From positions 186,001-250,000 of the forward strand of contig VXIS01000005.1 in the NCBI GenBank assembly GCA_008704415.1: a DNA stretch of 64,000 bases, given 5' to 3'. How positions within the stretch are numbered: the first letter of the stretch is position 1; every line of letters begins with the position of its first letter. Below are positions 33,597 to 43,905 of this stretch, piece after piece. Source of the DNA: Sphaerosporella brunnea. Lineage: Eukaryota; Ascomycota; Pezizomycetes; Pezizales; Pyronemataceae. A model generated the notes under the pieces. The model worked only from the letters and a program-made list of their open reading frames with translations, was not told the DNA's origin and ran no database searches. The translations under genes were made by a program, and so were the position numbers.

Positions 33597-35645
33597 CTAC
33601 TTGTCGATGCCGTGCTTAACCTGTTTAATCAAGTTAGTAATGACTTCATGATCGTTTTGTGTGGAGAACTTTACCTTCTTGTGCCGGGTCAGCGCATCGT
33701 GCCTGCTGAACGTCTTCTCGTCATTGCAAATCTCGCACCGGACCTTTTGGCGGGCGGTGTTGTGGATCGTGTCTTCATGACGGGTGAGATCGTAAGGCCG
33801 AGAGAATACCGTATTACATGGCTTGCCGGTAGTAGGATTGATCCGCGCACATCGAGATGGGCCCTGGAGGAGTGATTTCATCGGTGCATCACGGCCCATC
33901 GGGGTATTGTTTCGGTGAGCTTCCCGCCTGTGCTTGGACATCTTGCTTGCAGTGGAGAACCGTTGGGTACATCCAGACACAGTGCAACTGTAGGCTCCAT
34001 CGTTGGCCATCGTGTCTTCCGGTCTGCGGACCGATGTGAGCTCGTAATTTGGGTCGGATCTCCGGGAACCGTCTGAGCCTTCCCGACTGGAAGTGTTCTC
34101 ACCCCAGCCGTAGTCCCGGACGTTCAGATGATCTCCAAATTGCTGTGCACCATGGTAAGTTGGCATGCTGTAGTCCATGTTCACATCGCTCGCTCTGCGA
34201 CTGTTGCTGGCGTAGCTGTGTTCGGTTTCGCTACCCTCATCATCGCCGTGGATGGATCCATGGTAACTTGTGCCATCGCTCTCACTCTTGGCGTCCACAG
34301 CACTGTGCTGAGAGTACGAGTTGTCGTTTTGACTGCTGCTGAACAGACTGCCATGGATCCCGTTTCCTTCAGGCTCGTGGTACTCAATGTACGCGTCCTT
34401 GGGGGATATAGTCTTGGGGGTCTGTTGCATTTCCTCATACTCTTTCTTCATTTGTTCCCGAAGAAGTTCGGCATCGCGCAAAAGATCCTTTTCACGTCGA
34501 GCGCGAGCTGAAGTGTAGGCTCCAGGGTTCAAAAATGCGGTGGTCCGAGGGGGGGGAGTGACAATTTCTTGCTGAGTTCGAGCTGGGTGGAAGGGGGAAT
34601 TTGCTCTGAATGGCGACCGGTCGCGTATCATCAACACCGGTTGGACGGAGGGCGTCCCACGGGCCATAGCATGCTGGTTTTGGGCTTGCTGGAACAGCGT
34701 CGGCAGCTGCGAGTTCGTCTCGGAGGGATGCTCTGGCAGCGAACGCGTGGTACCAGGCGCAATGCCAGGGTTGAATAGCTCATCCTGGACAGCATCTGAC
34801 ACTGTTCGGGCAAGCTTAGGGACATTGTTGTTGTTGTTATTGTCTAATTCTTGTAAGCAACCTTCCATCCAATCCTCGATGTAGGTATTCTCACGGACTG
34901 CCGGCGCCTGGACACAACGGCTGGCGTCTCCGTGGAGCGGAGAGTGGATTGGCGTCACTGGCATGTCGGCCTCGGATACTGGTGGTCTTGAGGTGTTGCC
35001 GCGAGAGGGAGAAAGAGCAGGGAGCTCTTCTTCGTCTGAGCGATGTCCAAAGCTGCCGGTGAAGGTGGGTTGCTGGAAGTATTGCTGCTGTTGCTTCGGG
35101 AAACCCATGGAGTGTGGCGAACACATTGGCCAAGAGACACTGCCGCTGAAAGAAGTAGGTGACGGGTTCGAGGTATTGAAAGAAAAGCGTTGTTGCTGCT
35201 TCAACTGATGCTCTTGCAAGTTCGGGAACCCCTCCTCATATAGGGAGAAGTCAGGAGTGTTGTCCGAGACTATGGTCACTCGCTGCGGCGATGGCGACGG
35301 CGTTGAGTGGGTCGAGAGAGTTGAGGCAATCGTAACCGGCGAAGCTGGCTCAGAGGCGCGCTGCAAGTTGATGTGAGGTGCGACAGGTCGCGAACGGTGT
35401 AGCGCCTGGGGCATGGCAGTAGGGTAGATCAATGGAGGGCAGTCGAACGTAGAGGGCACTGTTGTGAAGTCGAAGCTTGGTTCAACCTTTGCCCGCTTGG
35501 ATGAAGAGAAGGAAGCAGTAGCAGCAGAAGAGGGAGGAAAGAGTAAGTTTCTGTCGTCTCCGTAGTAGTAGAAGTTGTCGGTAGCGGAGGAGGTAATGTT
35601 TGTGGTTGGAGTGAAGAATTGTGAGTGAGGAGATGAAGAGATCAT
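33597..35645 (-). CDS. C2H2 zinc-finger transcription factor, Rpn4-like
   Basis: Complement of 33597-33620 and 33675-35645 (664 aa). Rpn4 proteins activate proteasome genes and are short-lived. The C-terminal block has CTVSGC...H-RREAH (from about 553), the extended CARINPTTGKPC / VFSRPYDLTRHEDTIH finger, and a last finger CEICNDEKTFSRHDALTRHKK-VKH. The signature around TTGKPCNTVFSRPYDLTRH is typical of the Pezizomycotina Rpn4 group. The final histidine of the last finger is supplied by a 24-nt terminal exon after a 54-nt intron (33621-33674, GTAAAG donor, ACTAAC branch site). If the intron is retained, the frame stays open but the finger loses its H-x4-H. The N-terminal ~500 residues are disordered and Ser/Pro/Gln-rich, as in activators. 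Single-gene context; no link to neighbours. Confidence 0.87.
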   Translation of the reverse strand: MISSSPHSQFFTPTTNITSSATDNFYYYGDDRNLLFPPSSAATASFSSSKRAKVEPSFDFTTVPSTFDCPPLIYPTAMPQALHRSRPVAPHINLQRASEPASPVTIASTLSTHSTPSPSPQRVTIVSDNTPDFSLYEEGFPNLQEHQLKQQQRFSFNTSNPSPTSFSGSVSWPMCSPHSMGFPKQQQQYFQQPTFTGSFGHRSDEEELPALSPSRGNTSRPPVSEADMPVTPIHSPLHGDASRCVQAPAVRENTYIEDWMEGCLQELDNNNNNNVPKLARTVSDAVQDELFNPGIAPGTTRSLPEHPSETNSQLPTLFQQAQNQHAMARGTPSVQPVLMIRDRSPFRANSPFHPARTQQEIVTPPPRTTAFLNPGAYTSARARREKDLLRDAELLREQMKKEYEEMQQTPKTISPKDAYIEYHEPEGNGIHGSLFSSSQNDNSYSQHSAVDAKSESDGTSYHGSIHGDDEGSETEHSYASNSRRASDVNMDYSMPTYHGAQQFGDHLNVRDYGWGENTSSREGSDGSRRSDPNYELTSVRRPEDTMANDGAYSCTVSGCTQRFSTASKMSKHRREAHRNNTPMGRDAPMKSLLQGPSRCARINPTTGKPCNTVFSRPYDLTRHEDTIHNTARQKVRCEICNDEKTFSRHDALTRHKKVKFSTQNDHEVITNLIKQVKHGIDK

Positions 35646-37105
35646 GGCGGGAAGGCGGAGAGTAAGTAGGCCTCGCTCTATGACCCGACTATGGGAAGAG
35701 TCTTCGGGGGGGTGTGGTCGGGTACCGGATGACGTGGACTTGTAACTAATAGGTCACAGGTTGTGAGCCGAAAGGGTGTCCGGAGCAGGAGAGGGAGGGA
35801 GCAGAGCTTCCGTGAGCCATTCACGGAACCAAGCCCCGCCAATGACCGAGCGAAGCGAAGGTGCGCACACGAACCTTGGAGAAGATAGTAGATTGGTGAT
35901 GTGTAAGCTGGGATCTGGCGGTGTTTTGTTAAAGGTTGGATTGTTTTTGTTTTGTTTTGCGTGGGTTGCGGTTGAAGTTGGTGTGTTTGGTGTTGAGACT
36001 GAGTGTTTTTTTTTGTTCGAGCTTCGACGAGTGGGTGGCAATAGCTTGCTGCAGGACAGTTCTCCGTGTTCGGGTCGGAGCTCTTGAATTCTCGGATTGA
36101 GCTGGTGAACAGACGAGGAAAATTTGCCATCGTTGCGGGGGGTTTAATGGGTATATAAAGGTGAACCTGCGTCATGGTGTTGTGTAGAGTAGGATGGGGC
36201 TCGGATGGGTCGACGCAAGTTCTGGTAGCTCCATGGGGGAGTTTGGTTTGTGGACTGCCCAGTTGGCTGGCTGGCTGTGTAACACCGGGCAGGGATGTTG
36301 GTTGGGCTGTGTGCCAGTGTGTGGCCGTGGTGTTGTGGTTGGTGCGTCTGGTGTGGATGGTGATGGTGGTGGGGGGGTGGTGTGAGCGCGGATTACAGCC
36401 TAAGCCTGCCGCATCATCGCTGCGAAAGAGAAAAAGAAAAAAAAAAAAGGAAAAAAGAAAAAGAAAAGAAAAAGAAACGCAAAAGCAAAAGCAAAAGCAA
36501 AAGCACCCCTGGAAAAGCGATCAGAAAGAGAAAGCAAAAATCCCTGCTGGCTCGCACTTTTGCTTCCGCACGCTGCTGTCCCGCTCGCATCTGGAAGGGT
36601 AAACGCCGAATCCGCACGCAAAAAGCTACATGAACAGCTGCTGCAGCACGCGCATGAGAGACCCTGCTTGTCTGTGCTAGAACGAAAGCCAATCCTTCCA
36701 GAACAAAGCCCGGCTGGCCAGTCAACACGGCTGGCTCGCTTTCGCTACCCATCCAGCCCAAGCCCACCCCGATGAAGTAAAGCGCGCAGTTTTTAGCCAT
36801 GCAAGCTTGCACAGCCTTTCCGCACTCAGATTACCGAGGCCAGAACCAAGGGCCAATCCCCCCCCCCCCAACAAAGGGCATGAAATCTCTGCGCGCCCAA
36901 ACCCTCCCATCCCTTCGCTAAAAGCCACACAGCGAGGGGTCCCTAGGACCCCGTCTCTTTACATATGCGAACACAACTGTTCGCGAACGCTATGTTGTGA
37001 GCACGCTTTGCGAAACAACCAATCGTGATCCACGTGCAAGAAACGTTTTGTTGCTGTAACCTCCTCATTTGCACTCCGCTGTGCTTGCGCTTTTACGTGT
37101 CGTCG

Positions 37106-37139
<34 letters not shown>

Positions 37140-40100
37140 GCCTCAGGGTCATCACCTCGCGATGCGATCGATGCACGAATATATCTGAGCCGATCAGGCT
37201 GGACAAACAAAATACCGCGCTCCGATTACCACCCGTAGAATTATCAATACGTCGGCGAGATTCGGGTCTTCTCCGTAAACACGCACGAGCGCGATGTCTG
37301 CATCGTTGAGATGTCCAGCTCTGCACTCCTATCCTGACCGTTCTCACCCGGGGAAATCTCGAACGCCCTCGCTCACGCCTCGGCACTTCTCCGGTGGAGC
37401 TCCGGCAAAGCCGGGCGGGCACTTCGCCTGCAGTTCCGCGGACCCTTCTAGCGCTTCTGGAAGCATTCTTAGATCCGATTTTGTGCACGCGTGCTGTGGA
37501 GAAGGCTCAGATCGGTTCCGCGTGTCCATGCAAGGAGTAAGCCAATCGATAAGGGCGGCTTGCTATTGCAGCGAAAATTTTCCTGTCTTCCCTGCACGGA
37601 TGCACCAATCAGGAGGGCCGAGCTGCATCATAACGTCAATAATTTTGCCTGATTGAGGCACAGCACCCCTAATTTTGCTGCACTTATGACGATCATGTTT
37701 CCCAAAGAAGAGCATTTGACAGCATCCATCGTGGCTATGTCGGAGATCCAGAAGCTCCGGAAAAAAACCAACGTTCAACCGTTGCGCTGGATCCGGAAGG
37801 AAGCATGCACAAGTTGAGAAATCAAATCTTCCGCCCCCCCTGGTGGATGATCTTCAGGACAGCGAAAGCGAAAACCCAACTGCCCTACGGAACGAGTCGC
37901 TGCAAGGATGGAAGCTCGTGCAGCGGCAAGCAAAGCAGTCGGACATGCCCATTCTATGGCTACTCGGGGAAGCAATTCGGCGCTGCTCTTCTCGAGCATA
38001 AGGCCGTTGCGGGCATCCGGGCTTTCGGCAACCCTATTCAGACCTGTGGCACGAGCAGGACGTGCAGAGGCGGTTTCGGCCAGCGCTCTCGGATCTGCTT
38101 TGCGTCGGGTACGCGACTGCAGAGTCCAGACCGCTGAACCAGAACATCGGAAACGTGCTGTCATGCCTGTGTTACCTCGACCGGGTTCCAGCCGTCAAGG
38201 TTTTAGGCATGGTCTGAGCTCGAACGGTTCCACGAGGTGGGGCCCGGACCGCCATCAACGTGGCAGCCCGGTAAAAAGCAAAGTTCTCACTTTTCTGATT
38301 TTCCGCGGCCCCCTTTTCTGGCTGACCTGCAGCTTTGGCGTCGATTGGACGCCAATCATAGCGCCGGATCGCTTCTAATTTTACCTGACATGCGGCAGAG
38401 CACCCACCCGCCATCTGGGTAGCCAGTCTCGCACTGGAGCGAGCAGCCACCGTGCAGCTTTAGGTGAAGCCCGATGCTCGAAGCGCGATGTGCTATGTAG
38501 TTTTGCGATACCCGCTCAAAACGACCAGCGCAGACAGTCGGAGTCTGGGCCTCAACCGCATGGTCTCGCAAGCCAGACTTTTATCGCAGCTCCTCGCAGA
38601 ACAAACACGTTTGGTAACAGCTGGCTGCTTGCTGACTGGCTGTGAGTCTACATCTGCATGCTGGACTTGCCCGTTCAGTACCGTCGGTTTTTGGGCAGCC
38701 GTAGCCGCCGCCGCCGCCGCCGCCGCCGCTGTGAGACGAGATCGACGTGACCTCGGCTCCGGGAAGTGGTGTCGAATCCGTGCACGCTTCAGCTCAAGTT
38801 CGGGACCCATGGCACCGGATTTTCGGAGAAACCGGTGGGGTGCACCTGCTCCATACCAATCATCTGTCTCGGCTAAAGCATTCTGGTACGATGTCTCACT
38901 TGTTTACGCCTACAGTGGGTACTTCGGGCGGCCGGCGGGGTGACCACCACTGTGGCGTTAGACCTACAGTACATGATGACCATGCGTGCGCTTTCCCTTT
39001 CTTCAAACAAGTGGTCGAAACGCGCGTCTTTTCTTTTGGTTCTATGCAGCGGAATCCCTCTCCGTTCCGTCACCTCTGTAACATCAGGAACGGTGGCAAA
39101 AACAGCCCCCGCACGACTTGCGGTCTGTAGCGATCATTGAAGACGTTGGAATTGCTCACTGGCTAGTCGAAGCTATAGGTTGCGTATGCATACTTTTACT
39201 GTCCGTTAGAGGAAACGGATCCACCATCAGCTCTTGGATCGTGCGGCTGGCGGTATCTCTGTCACGCCTGAACGCAGATCATTGGGCGACCCTCGGATAA
39301 CCCTACCACTACAAGTAGCCGGAATCTCTGACGAGCCACTCTTTCCGCAGCCGGTAGGGCGGCCTGGGATTACCTGAAGCTTACTTAGGTATCTGGTTAC
39401 GGCAGGAGATCCAACACGGTATGTACTGTCGGCGGAGCAGCAGCGGGTAGGTAACACAGAGATCTGTCAGACGCCTAATTCCGCGCGCAAAACTACGTCG
39501 GGCGACTTCGGCATTTCCGTATTACCCGAACGAGAGGTTAGGAGAGGTGAAAAAATGGAATCCCCAAGGACTCACAATATCCTTTCGTCCTCAGGCGGAC
39601 GAGTGCTGTCCGGCTATTGGAATTGTGACTTGTTTTGTGGTGACCTTGAAGGCTGACTGGACGTCCCGCCTGATTTTTTTTTAAGGTCATGTGACCGGAT
39701 GTATCACTATACTTCTTAACATGATAATTAGCAATGCTCAGGCCAGCAGAGGACTCACGGCGCGATTGTGACTCATTATGGAATCGAACGAGATGATGGA
39801 GTCATATGGCTCTGGACTCTGGCGGAGCAAAGTGAAAATTTGCTCGAACGGAAACCAGGCAATGTTGACACCACCAGGCTTGGTCGGATTTCACCGGACA
39901 GTTACCTCAGTTCCACTGCCCGGGTATACGCGTGCTCCGCTGTCTGGGTATACGCGTGCTCCCAGACAATTGTTTGCGTCGAAGGTGCCCGCTTACTGTC
40001 TTCGTCGCGCCTACAGATGTGGCTGGTGAGTGGTTGATTACGTACGAGTACACACATCAATGGGGCAGTGCTCGAAGGCCTCGGGGTTCGGAAATATTGG

Positions 40101-42208
40101 CCTTGTCTAATTACAAATGTTTATGTGTTTCCAACGACGAAAAGCGCTGACCAGCGATCACGGGGAGAGTGCGAGTGCGGTCTGGAAAGTTCTTCGGACC
40201 GTACGTTAGTTCGGTCTTCTCGGAATTACGGCGACAGGCGGCATGCCGGCGACTTGTTCAACCGTGGCGCTTGCAACCTGCAGCGTTCCGAATTTAGGTG
40301 TGGCGTCGCTGCTCGCTTGTGCGCACAATCCAGGACTATATGACGTCACAATGCGCATGAACCCATGATTGTTGCGGGTCTATTTTTTAAACTTCGGTGT
40401 GGGAAAGACAAGACATGTCGATGCTCCGCTGCATGAGATCAGGGTTCAAGGCTTGCACCCTGCATAACATAATATGTGCGTCTGTCCCATGTGGAGAAAT
40501 CAACAGACGTCAACGTGCTCAACACCACCATCCTCTGCTGTGTGTTGGCGCCCTGCTACTGCTCAAATATTTCCACAAACGTCGATTTGTTTCCAGATGG
40601 GGAAGCGCGGTAATACCGCCTTCGACGTCTGTGGACGCCAGCGCCGCCAGGGACTCGAACAGGGAAGCAACATCAGTATCAGGGCCGGGAACTTTTCCCA
40701 GCAGATATCTTTCCAAAAAAAAAAAAAACCCTCGGTATCTACAGGACCGTCGCTCGCCCTGCTTTTACGGCCAAGCTTCGCTGCTGATCTTTACAGAACC
40801 ATGACGATCGTCTTCATTATGGGCTATTTTTCCCGTGTATGTACGGGTAGCGGTACATTTATCTACTCATTCCCCTGGAACCTGTCCCCGTCAAATGCAG
40901 CACAGCCCTGTTTTGCTGGCGATCGCGCGCCTGACTTTCATGGACCATCACTCGGCACCGTGAGAGAAGGGGGGGGGGAGGACTAGTGCCCTACCGGTTG
41001 AAGAGGCAAACGTTATCTATCGAAGGATGCAGATCTGACAGCTCACCAACTTGCTGTTCTGGAATCAGACCGGGGTTTTGCATCGGATTTTTTGAAACTA
41101 CCATGCGCGTATTTGAAATTTTGGACATGGGATTTTGAGGCTTGCGGCTGGCGAGGGAGGTGCTGTTTGGCCAGTACTTGTTGCTAGTTGGTATGTAGGG
41201 CGCCGGCCCAGGCTTGTGTACGCCAACTGACTGGTGGGTGCTAAGGCTGCTTGGGTGGGGTTGAGGCTTCGTAGGTATCGGTATTTGATATTCGAGCTGG
41301 CACCAGCTATCCGCACACACACAGACACATACCGGGATGGCTCAAGCGCTAGCATAGCCTCACTGCCTCCATTCTTGTGAGTTTTTTGTGAGTTTTGGTT
41401 GGTAGGTATATGCGCGTACCTACGTCCTTATGCGGTCACAAACACGTGAAAAGGAATGTTGGGGGCCTGGAGCCAGCTTGCGGACGGTGGCGGATGGTGG
41501 CGGATTCTTTGGTTTCTGCATTGGCTATCATAGAAGCGGTGTGCTAGATTTGAGGCGCGGGTGCTTGAGCTTGGGGCGGCGGAGCTGGGAGAAGCTCGAC
41601 GTGGATTCAGTTTGAAGATTGTTTTACCCTGTCCATGCGCGAATGGATGCGCTGGGTGGGATAGGGATACGCAAGTTCGATGGGCGAGGGAATGTGCGTC
41701 GACGTACTCTGGCTGCTCACGGGGAGGGTGGTTCTGTCAACCGAGTGATTTACTATGATCACATCATTGCCCGTGACCGCAATACTCTAAAGATAGGCAC
41801 TTCCTATTAGGAGAATATTTGGTCGTAGCTAGAACGATTTTGGTATATACTTAATGTACTGTTTGCGGTCTCATATACTCGCAAGAGCAACTAACCAAAC
41901 CCTGAGCAAAGAAACAAGGGGCAGGCACTGTAGCAAACATTCACCTCCGGATCTTACCCCCCAACTGCAGCCGACTTCCCATTCTACAGATTTTGGATCA
42001 AAGCCACCGGGGCCGACCTCAATCAAGGCATCTTTCCTTCCAACCACCATGACCCCGGAAAGCTGCAGAATAGCGGTGTGTGTGTGTGGGGGGGGGGGGG
42101 GGGGTTTGAGAGACCCCTTGTAAAAGGAGAAGAGGCGAGAATCTTTTTGGATGATTACAAGGTCGAACTGTATAGATGTGAGTTAGTGCACAATGCAAGA
42201 GTAACTAC
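35646..42208. other. Gene desert, first part (6.6 kb)
   Basis: No gene is supported. The first ~500 bp are the promoter of the Rpn4-like gene. Further on: an AAAAGC hexamer run near 36479-36505, a 32-nt A run at 37106-37137, a GCC trinucleotide run near 38704-38730, a GGGTATACGCGTGCTCC direct repeat at 39922-39962, and an A run near 40716-40728. ORFs of up to 170 codons occur on both strands but have no recognisable domains. Base composition is balanced, not AT-rich, so it is not heavily RIP-mutated. Confidence 0.4.
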
Positions 42209-42485
42209 CGTATTTTTTGGAACGAAAGGCGGAGCGCCTTATGCAAAAGTTGAGATTTTTCCGTGAGGGTTAGGGGATGAGTTAGGTATGAGTGACACAT
42301 GATGACTCGAAGGACTAGGAAGAAGTAGTCCTTTCGGGGTGCTGGCTGATCGCAGGAAACTGAGGGAAGGTAAAAGGATAATGAATTTTTCGATTTCCAG
42401 GCACTGGAAGGCCAGTAGGTTGTAAGGCTTTTTTTTCTTATGGAGGGTGCGCCCTACCGAAAAGCCAGCCTTCAAAAAAATACGG
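42209..42485. mobile_element. TA-flanked MITE with CCGTATTTTTT termini
   Basis: The 277-bp element starts CCGTATTTTTTGGAACG and its other end, read inward on the minus strand, starts CCGTATTTTTTTGAAGG. TA lies on each side (42207-42208 and 42486-42487). The two arms stay partly complementary for ~60 nt, sharing AGGGCGCACC/GGCGGAGCGCC and CCTTATG-type words. No coding sequence. Ends and TA target fit a Tc1/mariner-derived MITE. Confidence 0.65.
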
Positions 42486-42487
42486 TA

Positions 42488-43905
42488 CTGATGATTTTAT
42501 ACCACACTTACAAGGGATTTCCTGAACACAGCTATGAGTGAGGTCAAGCCTTTCAGTTACCGAGAATAATTCTTCAGATCTGAAGTAAAACCAATGCTGG
42601 CAGCATAACCACGCCCAGGGCTTCATCCTCATTAAGTAGAATCCCCACAGGGCTGAGCCCGGGACCGACCGTTGGAAATCTGGGAGATAACTTGATCAGG
42701 GTCTAAATATCTCCGTGGGAGTCTTGCAAAAAATAAGTCTTGGTCTATGCCATGAAAGCCGCGTCCTGGGGAGTTATATGAAGAAAAAATGACAACGGTG
42801 TGCCTTGAACACTCTTGGAGAAGGTTGCCCAGAGAGTTGTATCTCAATGGGACTTCATCGAATAGCAGGTACGACCGTAGGCTGATCCGCTGCCTACTGT
42901 GGGAGCGCCTGTTACCTTCTCTAGGCATTTTTCCCAACCTCCCGCAGCCGCAACCTCTCCTCTTTCCCAGCCAGTTATGACATGCACCGGGTACCTTCCT
43001 ACCAAAACGAGTACTTATAAATAAATTGCGTAAAAAAACTTGAGATCAGGCCGGAAAGTTTTGCGGCTGGAGCTTATAGGGCTCTGAACAGCACAGAAGG
43101 TGGTGAATCGCAGAGCCCTGATCTGCCACGATTGAGAAAAGTCCGGTCGCCCCACCAAAACAACGACCGTCCATCCCGGCTGATGATGCAGCTCCCGCTT
43201 CCAGCTCCCTAGCAAGGGCTCAACTACCTATGGGGCTATCCGAAATGCTGACTGCATAACTATCACCCCAGTGTCACTCGAGGACTGAATCTGCTTGTGG
43301 TTCGAGCCCCATCTGCCTCTTGTGACAACCGCCGTCGGATAGTCGCATAACTGCCATCTTCACTCGGGCATATCTACGGCTCACAGCAGTCAGTCAGTAG
43401 CGGCGGCAGCAAGCGCATGGTGTCTAACTACTGGGCCAAACAACTGAAAACACCACACACTACTACAAGGAAAAGCTACATATAGCAATGAGCACACATC
43501 GGTACCCCCGGGCGGGCGGCATACATGGCAGCAGCACAAATAGCAAACACTTGGCGATATCAGAAGCAGCCAGAAGGAATGCGCATATTGACCCCAGTCC
43601 CCACCGTCTAACCTCCAATCTTCCAGCGATATAAAAAACCCAGAACAGTAGAACGGCAGGCCTGACCTCGAAAAAAAAAAAAAAGGGGGGGGGGGGACGA
43701 ACAAAGGTAACCAACCAGGTAAAAAAAATAAAACTGCAACCCACACCCGTATACCCGTCAAAGCAACAAATGCAGCTCGCAGTCGTAAACAAAGAAAAAA
43801 GAAAGAAAAAAGCCGATAATATTACAAGAGAATCCACACTCCTCCCCCCCCACACACACAAACACGGAAATGTAATCAAATCCAGCCCATCATTCCCTTC
43901 ACCTC
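42488..43905. other. Gene desert, second part
   Basis: 1.4 kb without a supported gene. The portion next to NAF1 is probably its 3' UTR. An A13 run followed by a G run lies at about 43672-43697, and Alu-like or tRNA-like structure was looked for and not found. Confidence 0.4.

Noticed and set aside
36174..36633. Lys-rich and Trp/Val-rich ORFs over an A/G-rich run
   Set aside because: The frames are driven by AAAAGC and AAAGAAA simple repeats and GTGGT runs; no conserved features.
35646..42208. RIP-mutated transposon block
   Set aside because: The region is not AT-rich and has no excess of TpA-type decay visible by eye; MITE ends elsewhere are intact.
43290..43310. tRNA B-box-like sequence (GGTTCGAGCCCC)
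   Set aside because: No A box at a suitable distance and no acceptor-stem pairing were found, so no tRNA is called.
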